Shown here: piece after piece, positions 35,183-44,521 of the stretch
Numbering within the stretch: position 1 is the stretch's first letter
Layout of the letters: every line of letters begins with the position of its first letter
Source of the DNA: Chryseobacterium aahli
Lineage (GTDB): Bacteria > Bacteroidota > Bacteroidia > Flavobacteriales > Weeksellaceae
NCBI RefSeq assembly: GCF_022699665.1
Contig: NZ_JALDNB010000012.1
Coordinates: 62,001-126,000, forward strand
Direction of reading: 5' to 3'
Length of the DNA: 64,000 nt
Notes under the pieces: generated by a model
The model's database searches: none
Told to the model about the DNA's origin: nothing
The model's input: the letters and a program-made list of their open reading frames with translations, nothing else
Position numbers and translations under genes: made by a program

Positions 35183-36190
35183 ATGGCTAGCAAAATACTT
35201 ACTTTCGGTGAAGTAATCATGAGGCTTTCACCTCCCGGAAACAAAACAATGAAACAGAGCCACGAGATGGAATTCTTTTTCGGCGGAACTGAGCTCAACG
35301 TAGCTTCTTCATTGGCGACAATGGGTTGCGACGTGACGCATATCAGCAATGTTTCTGACGATTTTGTGGGGGAATCAGCATTGTCTTTCATCAAAAGTTT
35401 CGGGATCAATACGACTTTCATCAATAAAAATGAACATCCTTTAGGTTTGTATTTCCTTGAAGTTGGTGCATCCGTTCGTGCAAGCAGAATTGCGTACAAC
35501 AGACTGAACGGTTCTTTTGCCAACATCAAACCCGAACAGGTAGACTGGAAAAAAGCTCTCGAAGGTTGCGACTATTTCCACTGGACAGGCATCAGCCCGG
35601 GAATTTCAGAAGGCGCTTACGAAACTTTGAAAGAAGGTTTGTTGACTGCCTGTGAAATGGGAATCGAAGTGACCACTGATCCGGCTTACCGTTCCAACCT
35701 TTGGAAATATGGTAAAAATGGGAATGAGGTTTTAAAGGAATTGGTTTCTTATTCAACGATTTTCATCGGTGGTGTAAATGAGATCAATGAAATTTTGGGA
35801 ACTCAGTTTTCATCAGATCAGCAGGGTTTCATGGAAGCTTGTGAAGAATTAAAAAAGCAGTGTCCTTCTATTCATAAAATTTTCGATAAAATAAGAATCG
35901 GGGTTACGGCAAGTTCTCAGCAAACGCAGGGAAGAGCTTTGATTGACGGAAATTATTTTGAAACTAAATTTTTAGAAATAGACAACGTAGTCGACAGAAT
36001 CGGAACAGGAGATGCTTTTGCCGCAGGTTTAATTTATGGTTTATTAAATTTTGATGACAAAAAAGCATTGAATTTTGCCAACGCAGCCTGTGCCATCAAA
36101 CACACCATTTTGGGAGACATCAATTACTGCAGCGCAGAAGATATTCTTGAAGTAATGGCCGGAAATTCCGGAGGTAGAATCAAAAGATAG
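35183..36190 (+). CDS. kdgK: 2-keto-3-deoxygluconate kinase (PfkB family)
   Basis: 335 residues, PfkB/ribokinase fold: N-terminal LTFGEVIMRLSPPG, FFGGTELNVASSLATMG near 34, and the C-terminal anion-hole motif DRIGTGDAFAAG with catalytic Asp277. It phosphorylates KDG to KDPG with ATP. Both the KduID and UxaCBA routes end at KDG, so this is the shared step. Preceded by 314 bases with two repeats and followed by eda after 251 bases. Confidence 0.95.
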   Translation: MASKILTFGEVIMRLSPPGNKTMKQSHEMEFFFGGTELNVASSLATMGCDVTHISNVSDDFVGESALSFIKSFGINTTFINKNEHPLGLYFLEVGASVRASRIAYNRLNGSFANIKPEQVDWKKALEGCDYFHWTGISPGISEGAYETLKEGLLTACEMGIEVTTDPAYRSNLWKYGKNGNEVLKELVSYSTIFIGGVNEINEILGTQFSSDQQGFMEACEELKKQCPSIHKIFDKIRIGVTASSQQTQGRALIDGNYFETKFLEIDNVVDRIGTGDAFAAGLIYGLLNFDDKKALNFANAACAIKHTILGDINYCSAEDILEVMAGNSGGRIKR

Positions 36191-36284
36191 TTTTCGCTTT
36201 TGGCTTCTAGATTATGGTAATTGACTCCGAAAGTTTTCTAAATAAAAGTCATCATATTTAAACATTCGGTGTCTTTTATAAGCG

Positions 36285-36350
36285 AAGCGGCTTTGTGAAA
36301 CTAAAAAACAGTTAGCCGTAAAAAATCTTTGTGACCTCTGTGTTCAAAAA
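36285..36350 (+). repeat. Degenerate CTTTGCG repeat, kdgK-eda gap
   Basis: GAAGCGGCTTTGTGAAACTA and AAAATCTTTGTGACCTCTG followed by TGTTCAAAAA match the two ends of the copies at 35080 and 38683 with several changes. Same orientation and similar length. Confidence 0.5.
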
Positions 36351-36441
36351 ATTCAAGCTAACAAAGTCCTAAAAGGGAACAGCATACCAAAGGATGGATA
36401 AAACGCCATCAAAGATTATTTTAACAAAATAATTAAACAAA

Positions 36442-37101
36442 ATGACAAAAATTCAATTGGTTACAAACACCATCATCAATCAGGGAGCTTTGCCTCTGTA
36501 TTACAATGCTGATGAAACGGTAACTTTAGAAATATTGAGATCGCTTTACAAGGCAGGAATCCGTGCGGTAGAATATACCAGCCGTGGAGATGCCGCTTTG
36601 AGCAATTTCACAAAAATGGTAGAAGTTCGTAATGCAGAAATGCCTGAAATGCTTCTTGGAATCGGAACCATTAAAAATGTACAGCAAGCTGAAGAATATT
36701 ACAAAGCAGGGGCGGATTTCTTTATCAGTCCGGGTTTTGTGGCGGAAGTTGCGACATTCTTAATTCCGAAAGATTTGTTATACAGTCCGGGTTGCATGAC
36801 TCCGACTGAAATTATCACTGCTGAAACTGCAGGCGTAACTTTCATTAAATTATTTCCAGGGAACGCTTTAGGACCAGGATTTATGAGTGCGATTAAAGAT
36901 GTTTTCCAGAATCTGAAATTTATGCCGACCGGAGGTGTTGATACAACAAAAGAGAGCATCGAAAGCTGGTTCAAAGCCGGAGTTTCTGCAGTAGGAATGG
37001 GAAGCAAGCTGGTAAGCAAAGAATTGATGCTTGCGAAAGACTATGCGACGATAGAAAATGAAACCAAAAAAGTGCTGGATATCATTCAGACTTTAAAATA
37101 A
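36442..37101 (+). CDS. eda: KDPG/KHG aldolase
   Basis: 219 residues, class I aldolase TIM barrel. The Schiff-base lysine is Lys136 in TFIKLFPGNALGP; the phosphate-binding FMPTGGVD lies near 173, and AVEYTSRGD near 33. It splits KDPG into pyruvate and glyceraldehyde-3-phosphate and completes the pathway. Slightly longer at its C-terminus than E. coli Eda. 11 bases before the MFS transporter ATG. Confidence 0.95.
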   Translation: MTKIQLVTNTIINQGALPLYYNADETVTLEILRSLYKAGIRAVEYTSRGDAALSNFTKMVEVRNAEMPEMLLGIGTIKNVQQAEEYYKAGADFFISPGFVAEVATFLIPKDLLYSPGCMTPTEIITAETAGVTFIKLFPGNALGPGFMSAIKDVFQNLKFMPTGGVDTTKESIESWFKAGVSAVGMGSKLVSKELMLAKDYATIENETKKVLDIIQTLK

Positions 37102-37112
37102 ATAAATTGACT

Positions 37113-38642
37113 ATGAGTTCAGTTAAATCTCTTAAGCCGACGCAATACAGATGGACGATCTGTCTGCTGTTATTTCTCGCCACCACGATCAATTATCTGG
37201 ATCGTCAGGTTTTATCTTTGACGTGGAAAGATTTTATCGCACCGGAATTTCACTGGAATAACAACGATTACGGAAATATCACGGCATTATTCTCCATATT
37301 TTATGCAGTGGGAATGCTTTTCGCAGGAAAATTTGTTGACTTCATGGATACCAAAAAAGGTTTCCTTTGGGCAATCGGAGTTTGGTCTGTTGGTGCAGTT
37401 CTACACGCATTCTGTGGAATCGCCACTTCAGGAATCCTTACCGGGACTTGGACAGCTGGTTTTCATGAATCCAAAGAATTGATTGGAACAGTTTCCAACA
37501 CCTCTGCTATCATCAGTACAAGTGTTACCTTATTTGTTTTTGCACGTTTTGTATTGGCGATTGGTGAGGCTGGAAATTTCCCGGCGGCAATCAAAACTAC
37601 GGCAGAATATTTTCCTAAAAAAGACAGAGCATTTTCTACAAGTATCTGGAATGCAGGAGCGACAGTGGGAGCTTTGGCAGCACCACTTACGATCCCGTTT
37701 ATTGCAAAATCAATGGGTTGGGAATGGGCATTTATCATCATCGGTGCGCTTGGGTTTGTATGGATGGGACTTTGGGTATTCGTTTACAAAAAACCACATT
37801 TACATAAAAGAGTTAACGAACATGAATTAACGTATATCAATCAGGATCAGGACGATCTTCCCAATGAAGACACTTCAGTTCCGGAAAAAGTATTTACGTT
37901 TAAAGAATGTTTCAGCTATAGACAAACCTGGGCTTTTGCCTTCGGAAAGTTCATGACAGACGGCGTTTGGTGGTTCTTCTTATTCTGGACTCCGGCTTAT
38001 TTAAGTTCGGTTTACGGAATGGATTCCACACAAAGTGCACTGCCGTTATTTGTATTGTACATGATCACTTTGCTTTCGATTATTGGAGGCTGGCTTCCAA
38101 AATATTTTGTTGAAAAATTAGGAATGAACGCCTACACAGGAAGAATGAAAGCGATGTTGATTTTCGCATTTTTCCCTTTATTGGCACTTTTAGCACAACC
38201 TTTAGGAACAATTACTTATTGGATTCCGGTTTTAATTATCGGAGTTGCAGGAGCAGCACACCAGGCGTGGTCAGCCAATATCTTCTCAACAGTGGGCGAT
38301 ATGTTCCCGAAAAAAGCCATCGCAACCATCACAGGAATTGGCGGAATGGCAGGAGGAATCGGATCGTTTATCATTAATAAATCTTCAGGAGTTTTATTTG
38401 ATCACTCACACAAAGCATGGTCAACCGTTGACGGAGTTCCTCTGTTGGAAAAATATCCGCAGTTTGTCAACGACCGTTTACCGGATGATTTTTTCAAACA
38501 GTTAGAAAAATCAGGTGCAGTAGTTTCAGACGGAATTGACAAAGGATACATGATTATTTTCTCAATCTGTGCAGTAGCTTATTTGATTGCATGGGTCGTG
38601 ATGAAATCATTGGTGCCTAAATATAAGGTGATCAGTAAATAA
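37113..38642 (+). CDS. exuT: Hexuronate MFS transporter (ExuT-like)
   Basis: 509 residues from the ATG at 37113; an upstream in-frame TTG at 37107 adds only two residues and is unlikely. 12 predicted membrane segments, of the anion:cation symporter family: CLLLFLATTINYLDRQVLS, ARFVLAIGEAGNFPAAIKT, WGWEWAFIIIG type motifs. It probably brings galacturonate or glucuronate across the inner membrane. Compared with ExuT it carries an insert near residues 90-120 (GIATSGILTGTWTAG). Its gene lies between eda and the uxaBA pair. Confidence 0.92.
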   Translation: MSSVKSLKPTQYRWTICLLLFLATTINYLDRQVLSLTWKDFIAPEFHWNNNDYGNITALFSIFYAVGMLFAGKFVDFMDTKKGFLWAIGVWSVGAVLHAFCGIATSGILTGTWTAGFHESKELIGTVSNTSAIISTSVTLFVFARFVLAIGEAGNFPAAIKTTAEYFPKKDRAFSTSIWNAGATVGALAAPLTIPFIAKSMGWEWAFIIIGALGFVWMGLWVFVYKKPHLHKRVNEHELTYINQDQDDLPNEDTSVPEKVFTFKECFSYRQTWAFAFGKFMTDGVWWFFLFWTPAYLSSVYGMDSTQSALPLFVLYMITLLSIIGGWLPKYFVEKLGMNAYTGRMKAMLIFAFFPLLALLAQPLGTITYWIPVLIIGVAGAAHQAWSANIFSTVGDMFPKKAIATITGIGGMAGGIGSFIINKSSGVLFDHSHKAWSTVDGVPLLEKYPQFVNDRLPDDFFKQLEKSGAVVSDGIDKGYMIIFSICAVAYLIAWVVMKSLVPKYKVISK

Positions 38643-38682
38643 TCACAAGTTTGAAAAATAACTTTGGGTTCTTTTTTAAGTG

Positions 38683-38750
38683 AAACGCCTTTGCGAACTT
38701 AAAAATATACATCAAGCATTAAAAAAATCTTTGCGGACTTTGCGTTAAAA
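38683..38750 (+). repeat. CTTTGCG intergenic repeat, copy before uxaB
   Basis: Begins AAACGCCTTTGCGAACTTAA and ends GGACTTTGCGTTAAAA, near-identical at both ends to the copy at 35080-35147; ATATACATC in the middle is also shared. It lies 54 bases upstream of uxaB. Confidence 0.8.
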
Positions 38751-38803
38751 AAAGCAGTAAGATTAAACAGAATTAAAAGCACAATTTAATTCAAATTAGA
38801 AAA

Positions 38804-40267
38804 ATGGAAAATCAGACAAAACAACAGTTAAACCGTCAAAACAGCGGTAGAGATACAAAATTACCAATCAAAATAGTACAGTTCGGTGGAGGAAACTTTA
38901 TGCGTGGATTTACAGATTATGTAATTGATAAATTAAATAAAGAAGCAGGTTTCAATGCAGGAATTGTCAACATACAGCCGACACCCAATGGTTCGGTTCA
39001 CAAGCTTGAAGAACAGGGAAATCTCTACACTCTATTTTCAAGAGGAATTAAAAAAGGAGAAATCATCGATGAGAAATGCGTGATTTCGGCGATTCAGAAA
39101 TCGATCAATCCTTATGCAGATTACAACAGTTTTCTGGAATTAGCAAAAGAAGAAGAACTTGAATTTGTTTTTTCAAATACAACAGAAACCGGAATTGCTT
39201 ACGACGAAACTGAAAATTCGTATGAAGGTCCACACAAAAATTTCCCTGCGAAAGTTGCGGTTTTACTTCATGAAAGATACAAGCATTTCAACGGAGCAGC
39301 AGATAAAGGGTTAAGAATTATTCCTTGTGAACTGATTGAAGAAAATGCGATTGTTTTAAAAGCAATTATTTTAAAATATGCTCAACTTTGGAATTTAGAC
39401 GAAGGTTTTGCAGAATGGGTTGAAAACAGCAACCACTTCCACAATACTTTGGTCGACAGAATAGTTCCGGGTTACCCGAAAGATGATGCGGCGACATATG
39501 AAGACCAGTTGGATTATGAAGACCCGATGATGGTGGTTTCTGAAACATTCCTTTTGTGGGTGATTCAGGGAGGTAAAGATTTAAAACAGAGAATTCCTTT
39601 CGATCAGATCAACGAACAGATTTTGGTGGTGGATGATATTCAGCCATACCGTTTGAGAAAAGTGAGAATTCTGAATGGTGGACATACATTAATGTTGGCT
39701 CCGGCAATTTTAGCAGGAAAAGAAATCGTAAAAGAAGCGATCGATGATCAATTTATCGGAACTTTTTTAAGCGAATCCATATTTAATGAAGTCAATCAGA
39801 CGTTAGGTTTAGATGAAACTGAACTGAAGAATTTTGCGGAAGAAGTTTTCGACAGATTCAGAAATCCTTTCATCAAGCACCATTTGGCGAGCATTGCTTT
39901 ATATTTTGTTTCTAAATTTAAAGTAAGAGTCGTTCCGAGTTTGCTGACTTATGTTGAAAGAAATAATAAACTTCCGCTGAACTTAACGTTCTCTCTGGCA
40001 AGTTTAATCAGATTCTATCAGGGAAGTTTTGGTGAAAAATCTCTTCCTCTGAATGACGAAGAAGCCATCGTAAACAGATTCAGAGAAATCTGGAAAAACG
40101 AAGATTACGAAGTCGTTTCAGAACAGTCGTTAAGCGAAAAACTGTTCTGGGATACCGACCTTACACAGGTAGAAGGCCTGAAAGCCGCAGTAGCAAAAGC
40201 ATTGTACGAGATCGACCACAATGACATGGAAACTGCTTACAAAAATTTTATTCAATTTTATTCTTAA
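38804..40267 (+). CDS. uxaB: Tagaturonate reductase (altronate oxidoreductase) UxaB
   Basis: 487 residues, polyol/mannitol dehydrogenase family. Rossmann-type start IVQFGGGNFMRGFTDYVID (24-42), the family block KVRILNGGHTLMLAPAILAG near 285-305, and a C-terminal helical domain. It reduces tagaturonate to altronate with NADH. It lies 6 bases before uxaA, so the next enzyme is translated from the same message. Confidence 0.95.
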   Translation: MENQTKQQLNRQNSGRDTKLPIKIVQFGGGNFMRGFTDYVIDKLNKEAGFNAGIVNIQPTPNGSVHKLEEQGNLYTLFSRGIKKGEIIDEKCVISAIQKSINPYADYNSFLELAKEEELEFVFSNTTETGIAYDETENSYEGPHKNFPAKVAVLLHERYKHFNGAADKGLRIIPCELIEENAIVLKAIILKYAQLWNLDEGFAEWVENSNHFHNTLVDRIVPGYPKDDAATYEDQLDYEDPMMVVSETFLLWVIQGGKDLKQRIPFDQINEQILVVDDIQPYRLRKVRILNGGHTLMLAPAILAGKEIVKEAIDDQFIGTFLSESIFNEVNQTLGLDETELKNFAEEVFDRFRNPFIKHHLASIALYFVSKFKVRVVPSLLTYVERNNKLPLNLTFSLASLIRFYQGSFGEKSLPLNDEEAIVNRFREIWKNEDYEVVSEQSLSEKLFWDTDLTQVEGLKAAVAKALYEIDHNDMETAYKNFIQFYS

Positions 40268-40273
40268 ACAATC

Positions 40274-41887
40274 ATGCAAAAGAAAGTACTGAAAGTAAAT
40301 CCCAAAGACAACGTAATTGTAGCGTTGATGGATTTGCCTGCCGGAGAATCGGTGCACTTAGACGGTACAGATTATACGATTCTTAAAGATATTAAAGCAA
40401 AACATAAATTCGCTGCCGTAGATTTTGAGGATGGCGACTATATCTTAATGTATGGAGTAATCGTTGGAAAAGCCAACCAATCCATTAGACAGGGCGAAGT
40501 GATTACCACCGAAAACGTAAAGCACCAAAGTGCAAAAGTGGTCGGGAAAACCGCTACTTTAGGCTGGACTCCACCCAATGTTGACAAGTGGAAAGACCGT
40601 ACTTTCATGGGTTACCACCGTGAAGACGGGCAGGTAGGAACAGAAAACGTCTGGCTGTTTTTCCCGTTGGTATTCTGCGAAAACAAGAATATCGAAACAC
40701 TAAAGGATATTTTTGAAAAAGAATTGCTTCACGATAAAGCCAGCAAACATCAGTTGTTGCTGCGTTCTTTATTGAACGGCGGTGCAGCTGTTGAAGTTGA
40801 AGAAGAACAAGCGGACACAAGAATATTTAAAAACATCGATGCAAGATTCATCACGCATCAAGGCGGTTGTGGCGGAATCCGTCAGGACGCTGAAGCGTTG
40901 GGAAGACTGTTCGCAGGATATGTCAACAACCCGAATGTTGCTGGAGCTACGGTTCTCAGCTTAGGATGTCAGAATCTTCAGGTGCAGATTTTCATGGATT
41001 CACTGCATGCATTGGCTCCAAATAATAAAAAGCCAATCGTCGTCTACGAACAGCAAAAATCAGGTACCATCGATGAAATGCTGACCGGCGTTATTAAAGA
41101 TTCATACGAAGGTATTAAAAAAGCCAACGAAATAGAGAGAAAACCTGCATCAATCACCAAACTGAACATTGGTTTGGAATGTGGCGGCTCAGATGGTTTC
41201 TCAGGAATTTCTGCAAACCCTGTTTTGGGAGAAGTTTCAGATATTATTGCGGCAGTTGGCGGAACAACCATGTTGGCCGAGTTCCCTGAATTGTGTGGAG
41301 TAGAGCAGGAGCTGGTGAACCGTTGCATTAACGATGAAGACGGTGTGAAATTCCTGAAACTGATGAAAGATTTTGAAGCCTCTGTGGTTGCGGCAGGATC
41401 AGGATTTGATATGAATCCGTCTCCCGGAAACATCAAAGACGGTTTAATTACTGATGCAATGAAATCTGCAGGAGCATCCAAAAAAGGCGGGGCTGCCCCA
41501 ATTGTGGAAGTTCTTGATTTTACAGAATATGCCACAAAACCAGGTCTGAATCTTTTGTGTACTCCCGGAAATGATGCCGAGTGTACAACGGCTTTAGTCG
41601 GTTCAGGTGCGACAGTCGTGCTTTTCACTACCGGTCTTGGAACACCGATGGGAAATCCTATTTCGCCTGTTGTGAAGATTTCTTCCAATACTATTTTGGC
41701 AGAAAAAATGTCAGACATTATTGATTTCAATGCAGGTACCGTAATCAGCGGAGAAAAAACAATTCCTGAAGCGGCAGACGAACTTCTGGAACTCATCATC
41801 AACGTAGCCAGCGGCGAAGTAAAAACCAAAGCGGACGTTTTGAATCAGAATGATTTCATTCCATGGAGACGAGGAGTCTCTCTGTAA
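40274..41887 (+). CDS. uxaA: Altronate dehydratase UxaA
   Basis: 537 residues with the two-part family layout: N-terminal SAF domain (1-95) and a C-terminal UxaA domain (105 onward) with FMGYHREDGQVGTEN, THQGGCGGIRQDAEALG, LGLECGGSDGFSGI-like and CTPGNDAECTT blocks; conserved Cys residues are metal ligands. It dehydrates altronate to KDG. It is the last gene of the plus-strand arm and is followed by a terminator. Confidence 0.95.
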   Translation: MQKKVLKVNPKDNVIVALMDLPAGESVHLDGTDYTILKDIKAKHKFAAVDFEDGDYILMYGVIVGKANQSIRQGEVITTENVKHQSAKVVGKTATLGWTPPNVDKWKDRTFMGYHREDGQVGTENVWLFFPLVFCENKNIETLKDIFEKELLHDKASKHQLLLRSLLNGGAAVEVEEEQADTRIFKNIDARFITHQGGCGGIRQDAEALGRLFAGYVNNPNVAGATVLSLGCQNLQVQIFMDSLHALAPNNKKPIVVYEQQKSGTIDEMLTGVIKDSYEGIKKANEIERKPASITKLNIGLECGGSDGFSGISANPVLGEVSDIIAAVGGTTMLAEFPELCGVEQELVNRCINDEDGVKFLKLMKDFEASVVAAGSGFDMNPSPGNIKDGLITDAMKSAGASKKGGAAPIVEVLDFTEYATKPGLNLLCTPGNDAECTTALVGSGATVVLFTTGLGTPMGNPISPVVKISSNTILAEKMSDIIDFNAGTVISGEKTIPEAADELLELIINVASGEVKTKADVLNQNDFIPWRRGVSL

Positions 41888-42696
41888 TGGGTTAATTATA
41901 TTAAATATTAGGGTTGAAAATGCTTCTTGCTTCGGTAGGGAGCATTTTTTTTTCTAGGATTCTCAACATAAATGTTTTCAAATAAACAGAATGCTGGTAT
42001 CAATTGGACTAGGGGTTCTTATACGTTGAAATAAAAAGAAATTTGTACCACAATTAAATAATATAGATTGATGGGTTAATAATTATTTATTTAAACCCCA
42101 TTCCCATCAAGATGTCGAGAAAAATCATAAAAAAGTTCGTTTCGCAATACGTGAAAACTGACTTTTCAGTTTCAATTACTACTCTATCATTTAATCATAT
42201 ATTTTCAAAATTTAAAAGACTAATTTTAAAACTCACACCTAAAATCTAATTCCCTTTTACCTGCTTACTTTTGCATTATTTTAATTCAATCTCTTTTATG
42301 AACGTTGGTTTATTTTCAAAATACACCATGTTCTAGTACTTTATTTTCGCAAGTGAACGCTTAGTGATTTGAAAGGTGTTTTATTACATTTTCTATGTTT
42401 GTTGTTTTTATTGAATTGAAAATCAATAGTTTAATATAGTTTAGTATCTATTTAGTACTTGTTTTTTTTTGTTTAAATCCAAAATGTTGTTTTTTTGCGT
42501 GGCATAATTAATCAAGCTCTTAATTATTTATAAATAAAAATACAAAAGATGAAAAAATATTACAATTCATCTCATTTTTTTTAATACTCAAGTAGAGGTG
42601 ATGAATATTTTGATATTCATATACATAGTCTTAAGAGGTCTTTGTTCTTAAATGCCTATTCTTAATATAAAAATGCAACAATAAAAACATAAATGA
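41888..42696. other. 809-bp AT-rich gap
   Basis: After the terminator at 41917-41948 I see no supported gene. A 45-codon frame at 42112-42249 has no recognisable feature. A small hairpin AAACTGA/TCAGTTT lies near 42155-42175. The last 300 bases are very AT-rich and probably contain the promoter of the surface protein gene at 42697. Confidence 0.6.
41917..41955 (+). terminator. Terminator after uxaA
   Basis: AAAATGCT (41917-41924) pairs with AGCATTTT (41941-41948), with a TTCG in the loop and a T run to 41953. It ends the plus-strand pectin arm. Confidence 0.8.
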
Positions 42697-44454
42697 ATGA
42701 AAAAAAAAACATGTAATCTCAATAGAAGAATTGTAGAAGAAAATTTTAAAAAAATATTCTTTTCTATTTTAATGCTCTTTTCCATAGGTTATGGGCAAAA
42801 CATCAAGGCACAAGGAGTAGCGGCTACTTGCAACGGAACAGCCAATATATCACCCAACAGCACAACAATCATTAATGGTGTTACAATTACATCAGCTTCA
42901 TCAGGCTCAGTTGCCCAATACGTTCCTGCATTTTATGGCAATTGTGCAAGCTTATCTCCTAATTCTTTACTTGTTGGGAGACACGTAACGGCTCATGATG
43001 ACACTCCTGCTCCTTGGTCTATTACGCTCACTTTTGACAAGCCAGTAAATGATTTGGTTTTACTTTTAGGTGGTGGAGGTAACCTTACAGGTGATTCTTA
43101 TAATGAAAATTTTCTTTTCAATGGTGATAATGGATCAATTTCTACAAGTGCAAGTCAATATTGTAATGCCAATACTGCTGGTAATCAAATTCAATTATGG
43201 TCAAACGGGACGATTAATACCGATGGAGGCGGGCGGTTTAAGATACATTCTACAAGACCGTTTACCCAATTGACTATTAGCGGAGATGGTGGAGCAGATG
43301 GTGCATATCTTGGGATATGTAGTGAATCTATAAAACCTATACCTCCTAAATGTTTTATTTCTAATGCCAACAGCACAACAGGTTGGAAAGCAAAAGTATA
43401 TGATGGGGTTGACGGTATGGATGGTTGGGCACAAATATCAGCATCTAATAGCTTTCCTACAGCAAGTTACACACAGGTGGCAACATTTGATTATAATGAA
43501 AACATAAACTCTGGTTATGCTTTCGATGTCCTTTTTGGCACTATCACTTATGGTTTGCGACCTGCTAATCCTAAAATACAAAATTATGTAGGTGCGCAGA
43601 TATATAATCCACCAGGTGGCTCGAACAATAATAATGATTACGCTGTACTATTTACTAAAACTATTGCTAGTGGTGAAGAGGGAATTTATCAGTTTGATTT
43701 GGGCTATGGTGATGACCATATCTTTATTTATAAGAATGGGGTAAAGCTTAATCAACAACAGGATGCATACAATGTAACTCCTCTTGATAATTTCACAACA
43801 ATGAATTTAGTTGCAGGAGATACAGTATCTATTTTGATGGTTGAAGAATATGAATATAATACAGAAGTTCAAATGATAGCGACTAAATTAATCGCTCCTC
43901 CAGTTAAAAACTTAACAAATATATGCCCATCTAATACTGTCAATTTAAATGATGCTCATATAGGAACGATTCCTTCTGGTGATTTGCTTCTTTGGTTTAA
44001 TAACAATACTCATACTGGAACACCGCTTACCTTAGTACAAATTGCAACAGCCGGAGCAGGTACTTACTATGCTTTTTATTATAAAAGTTCTGGGAATTGC
44101 TACAGCCTTGCTTCAGCTATGGTAACGGTAACAATATCAACTTGCCCGACCTACTGCTACAAACCTGCAGCAACTGGAACAACTGTGCAGTCTAAACACG
44201 GCATTACTTCTCTCGGAAGAGCCGGAGAGGATAACGGAAACTGGCCAATGATAAGAAATAACGCTTGGACTGTTTTAGAATCTAAAACCAAAGGGTTTGT
44301 AGTAAACAGAATTTCTACCACTGCAGCAGTAGTTGCTTTACCTAATCCTGTAGAAGGAATGATGGTTTATGACGAAGAAACAGATTGCCTTAAAATAAAT
44401 ACCGATGGCACTTCTGGTGGTTGGAAATGTTTCAACACCCAAACCTGCCCATAA
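42697..44454 (+). CDS. Secreted surface protein with flavobacterial C-terminal motif
   Basis: 585 residues. Signal sequence near 20-39 (IFFSILMLFSIGYGQNIKAQ), then beta-rich, Gly/Asn/Thr-rich sequence without catalytic motifs. The middle part (near 230-410) has a PA14-like or lectin-like feel (YQFDLGYGDDHIFIYKNGVKL), followed by an Ig-like segment (ICPSNTVNLND ... TYYAFYYKSSGNCYS) and a C-terminal block with HGITSLGRAGEDNGNWPMIRNNAWTVLESKTKGFVVNR (here split), NPVEGMMVYD and a final WKCFNTQTCP. I recall that block from many Chryseobacterium proteins. Probably an adhesin or matrix protein; function unknown. It has its own terminator. Confidence 0.75.
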   Translation: MKKKTCNLNRRIVEENFKKIFFSILMLFSIGYGQNIKAQGVAATCNGTANISPNSTTIINGVTITSASSGSVAQYVPAFYGNCASLSPNSLLVGRHVTAHDDTPAPWSITLTFDKPVNDLVLLLGGGGNLTGDSYNENFLFNGDNGSISTSASQYCNANTAGNQIQLWSNGTINTDGGGRFKIHSTRPFTQLTISGDGGADGAYLGICSESIKPIPPKCFISNANSTTGWKAKVYDGVDGMDGWAQISASNSFPTASYTQVATFDYNENINSGYAFDVLFGTITYGLRPANPKIQNYVGAQIYNPPGGSNNNNDYAVLFTKTIASGEEGIYQFDLGYGDDHIFIYKNGVKLNQQQDAYNVTPLDNFTTMNLVAGDTVSILMVEEYEYNTEVQMIATKLIAPPVKNLTNICPSNTVNLNDAHIGTIPSGDLLLWFNNNTHTGTPLTLVQIATAGAGTYYAFYYKSSGNCYSLASAMVTVTISTCPTYCYKPAATGTTVQSKHGITSLGRAGEDNGNWPMIRNNAWTVLESKTKGFVVNRISTTAAVVALPNPVEGMMVYDEETDCLKINTDGTSGGWKCFNTQTCP

Positions 44455-44463
44455 ATATTTTAC

Positions 44464-44498
44464 CGTTGTTAAGATTTTAAACCTTAACAACGTTTTTT
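44464..44498 (+). terminator. Intrinsic terminator after the 585-residue protein gene
   Basis: CGTTGTTAAG (44464-44473) and CTTAACAACG (44483-44492) form a perfect 10-base stem, followed by six T. It sits 9 bases after the stop and 23 before the next start, so the two genes are probably not one simple transcript. Confidence 0.9.
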
Positions 44499-44521
44499 AA
44501 ATAATTAAAAAAAATAACGAA

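Noticed and set aside
37107..37112. TTG start for the MFS transporter
   Set aside because: The ATG at 37113 is better placed and only two residues differ.
41044..41829. 261-codon minus-strand open frame
   Set aside because: Antisense to the well-supported uxaA gene; its translation has no family features.
42112..42249. 45-codon open frame in the 809-bp gap
   Set aside because: Too short, basic and featureless; chance frame in AT-rich DNA is more likely.
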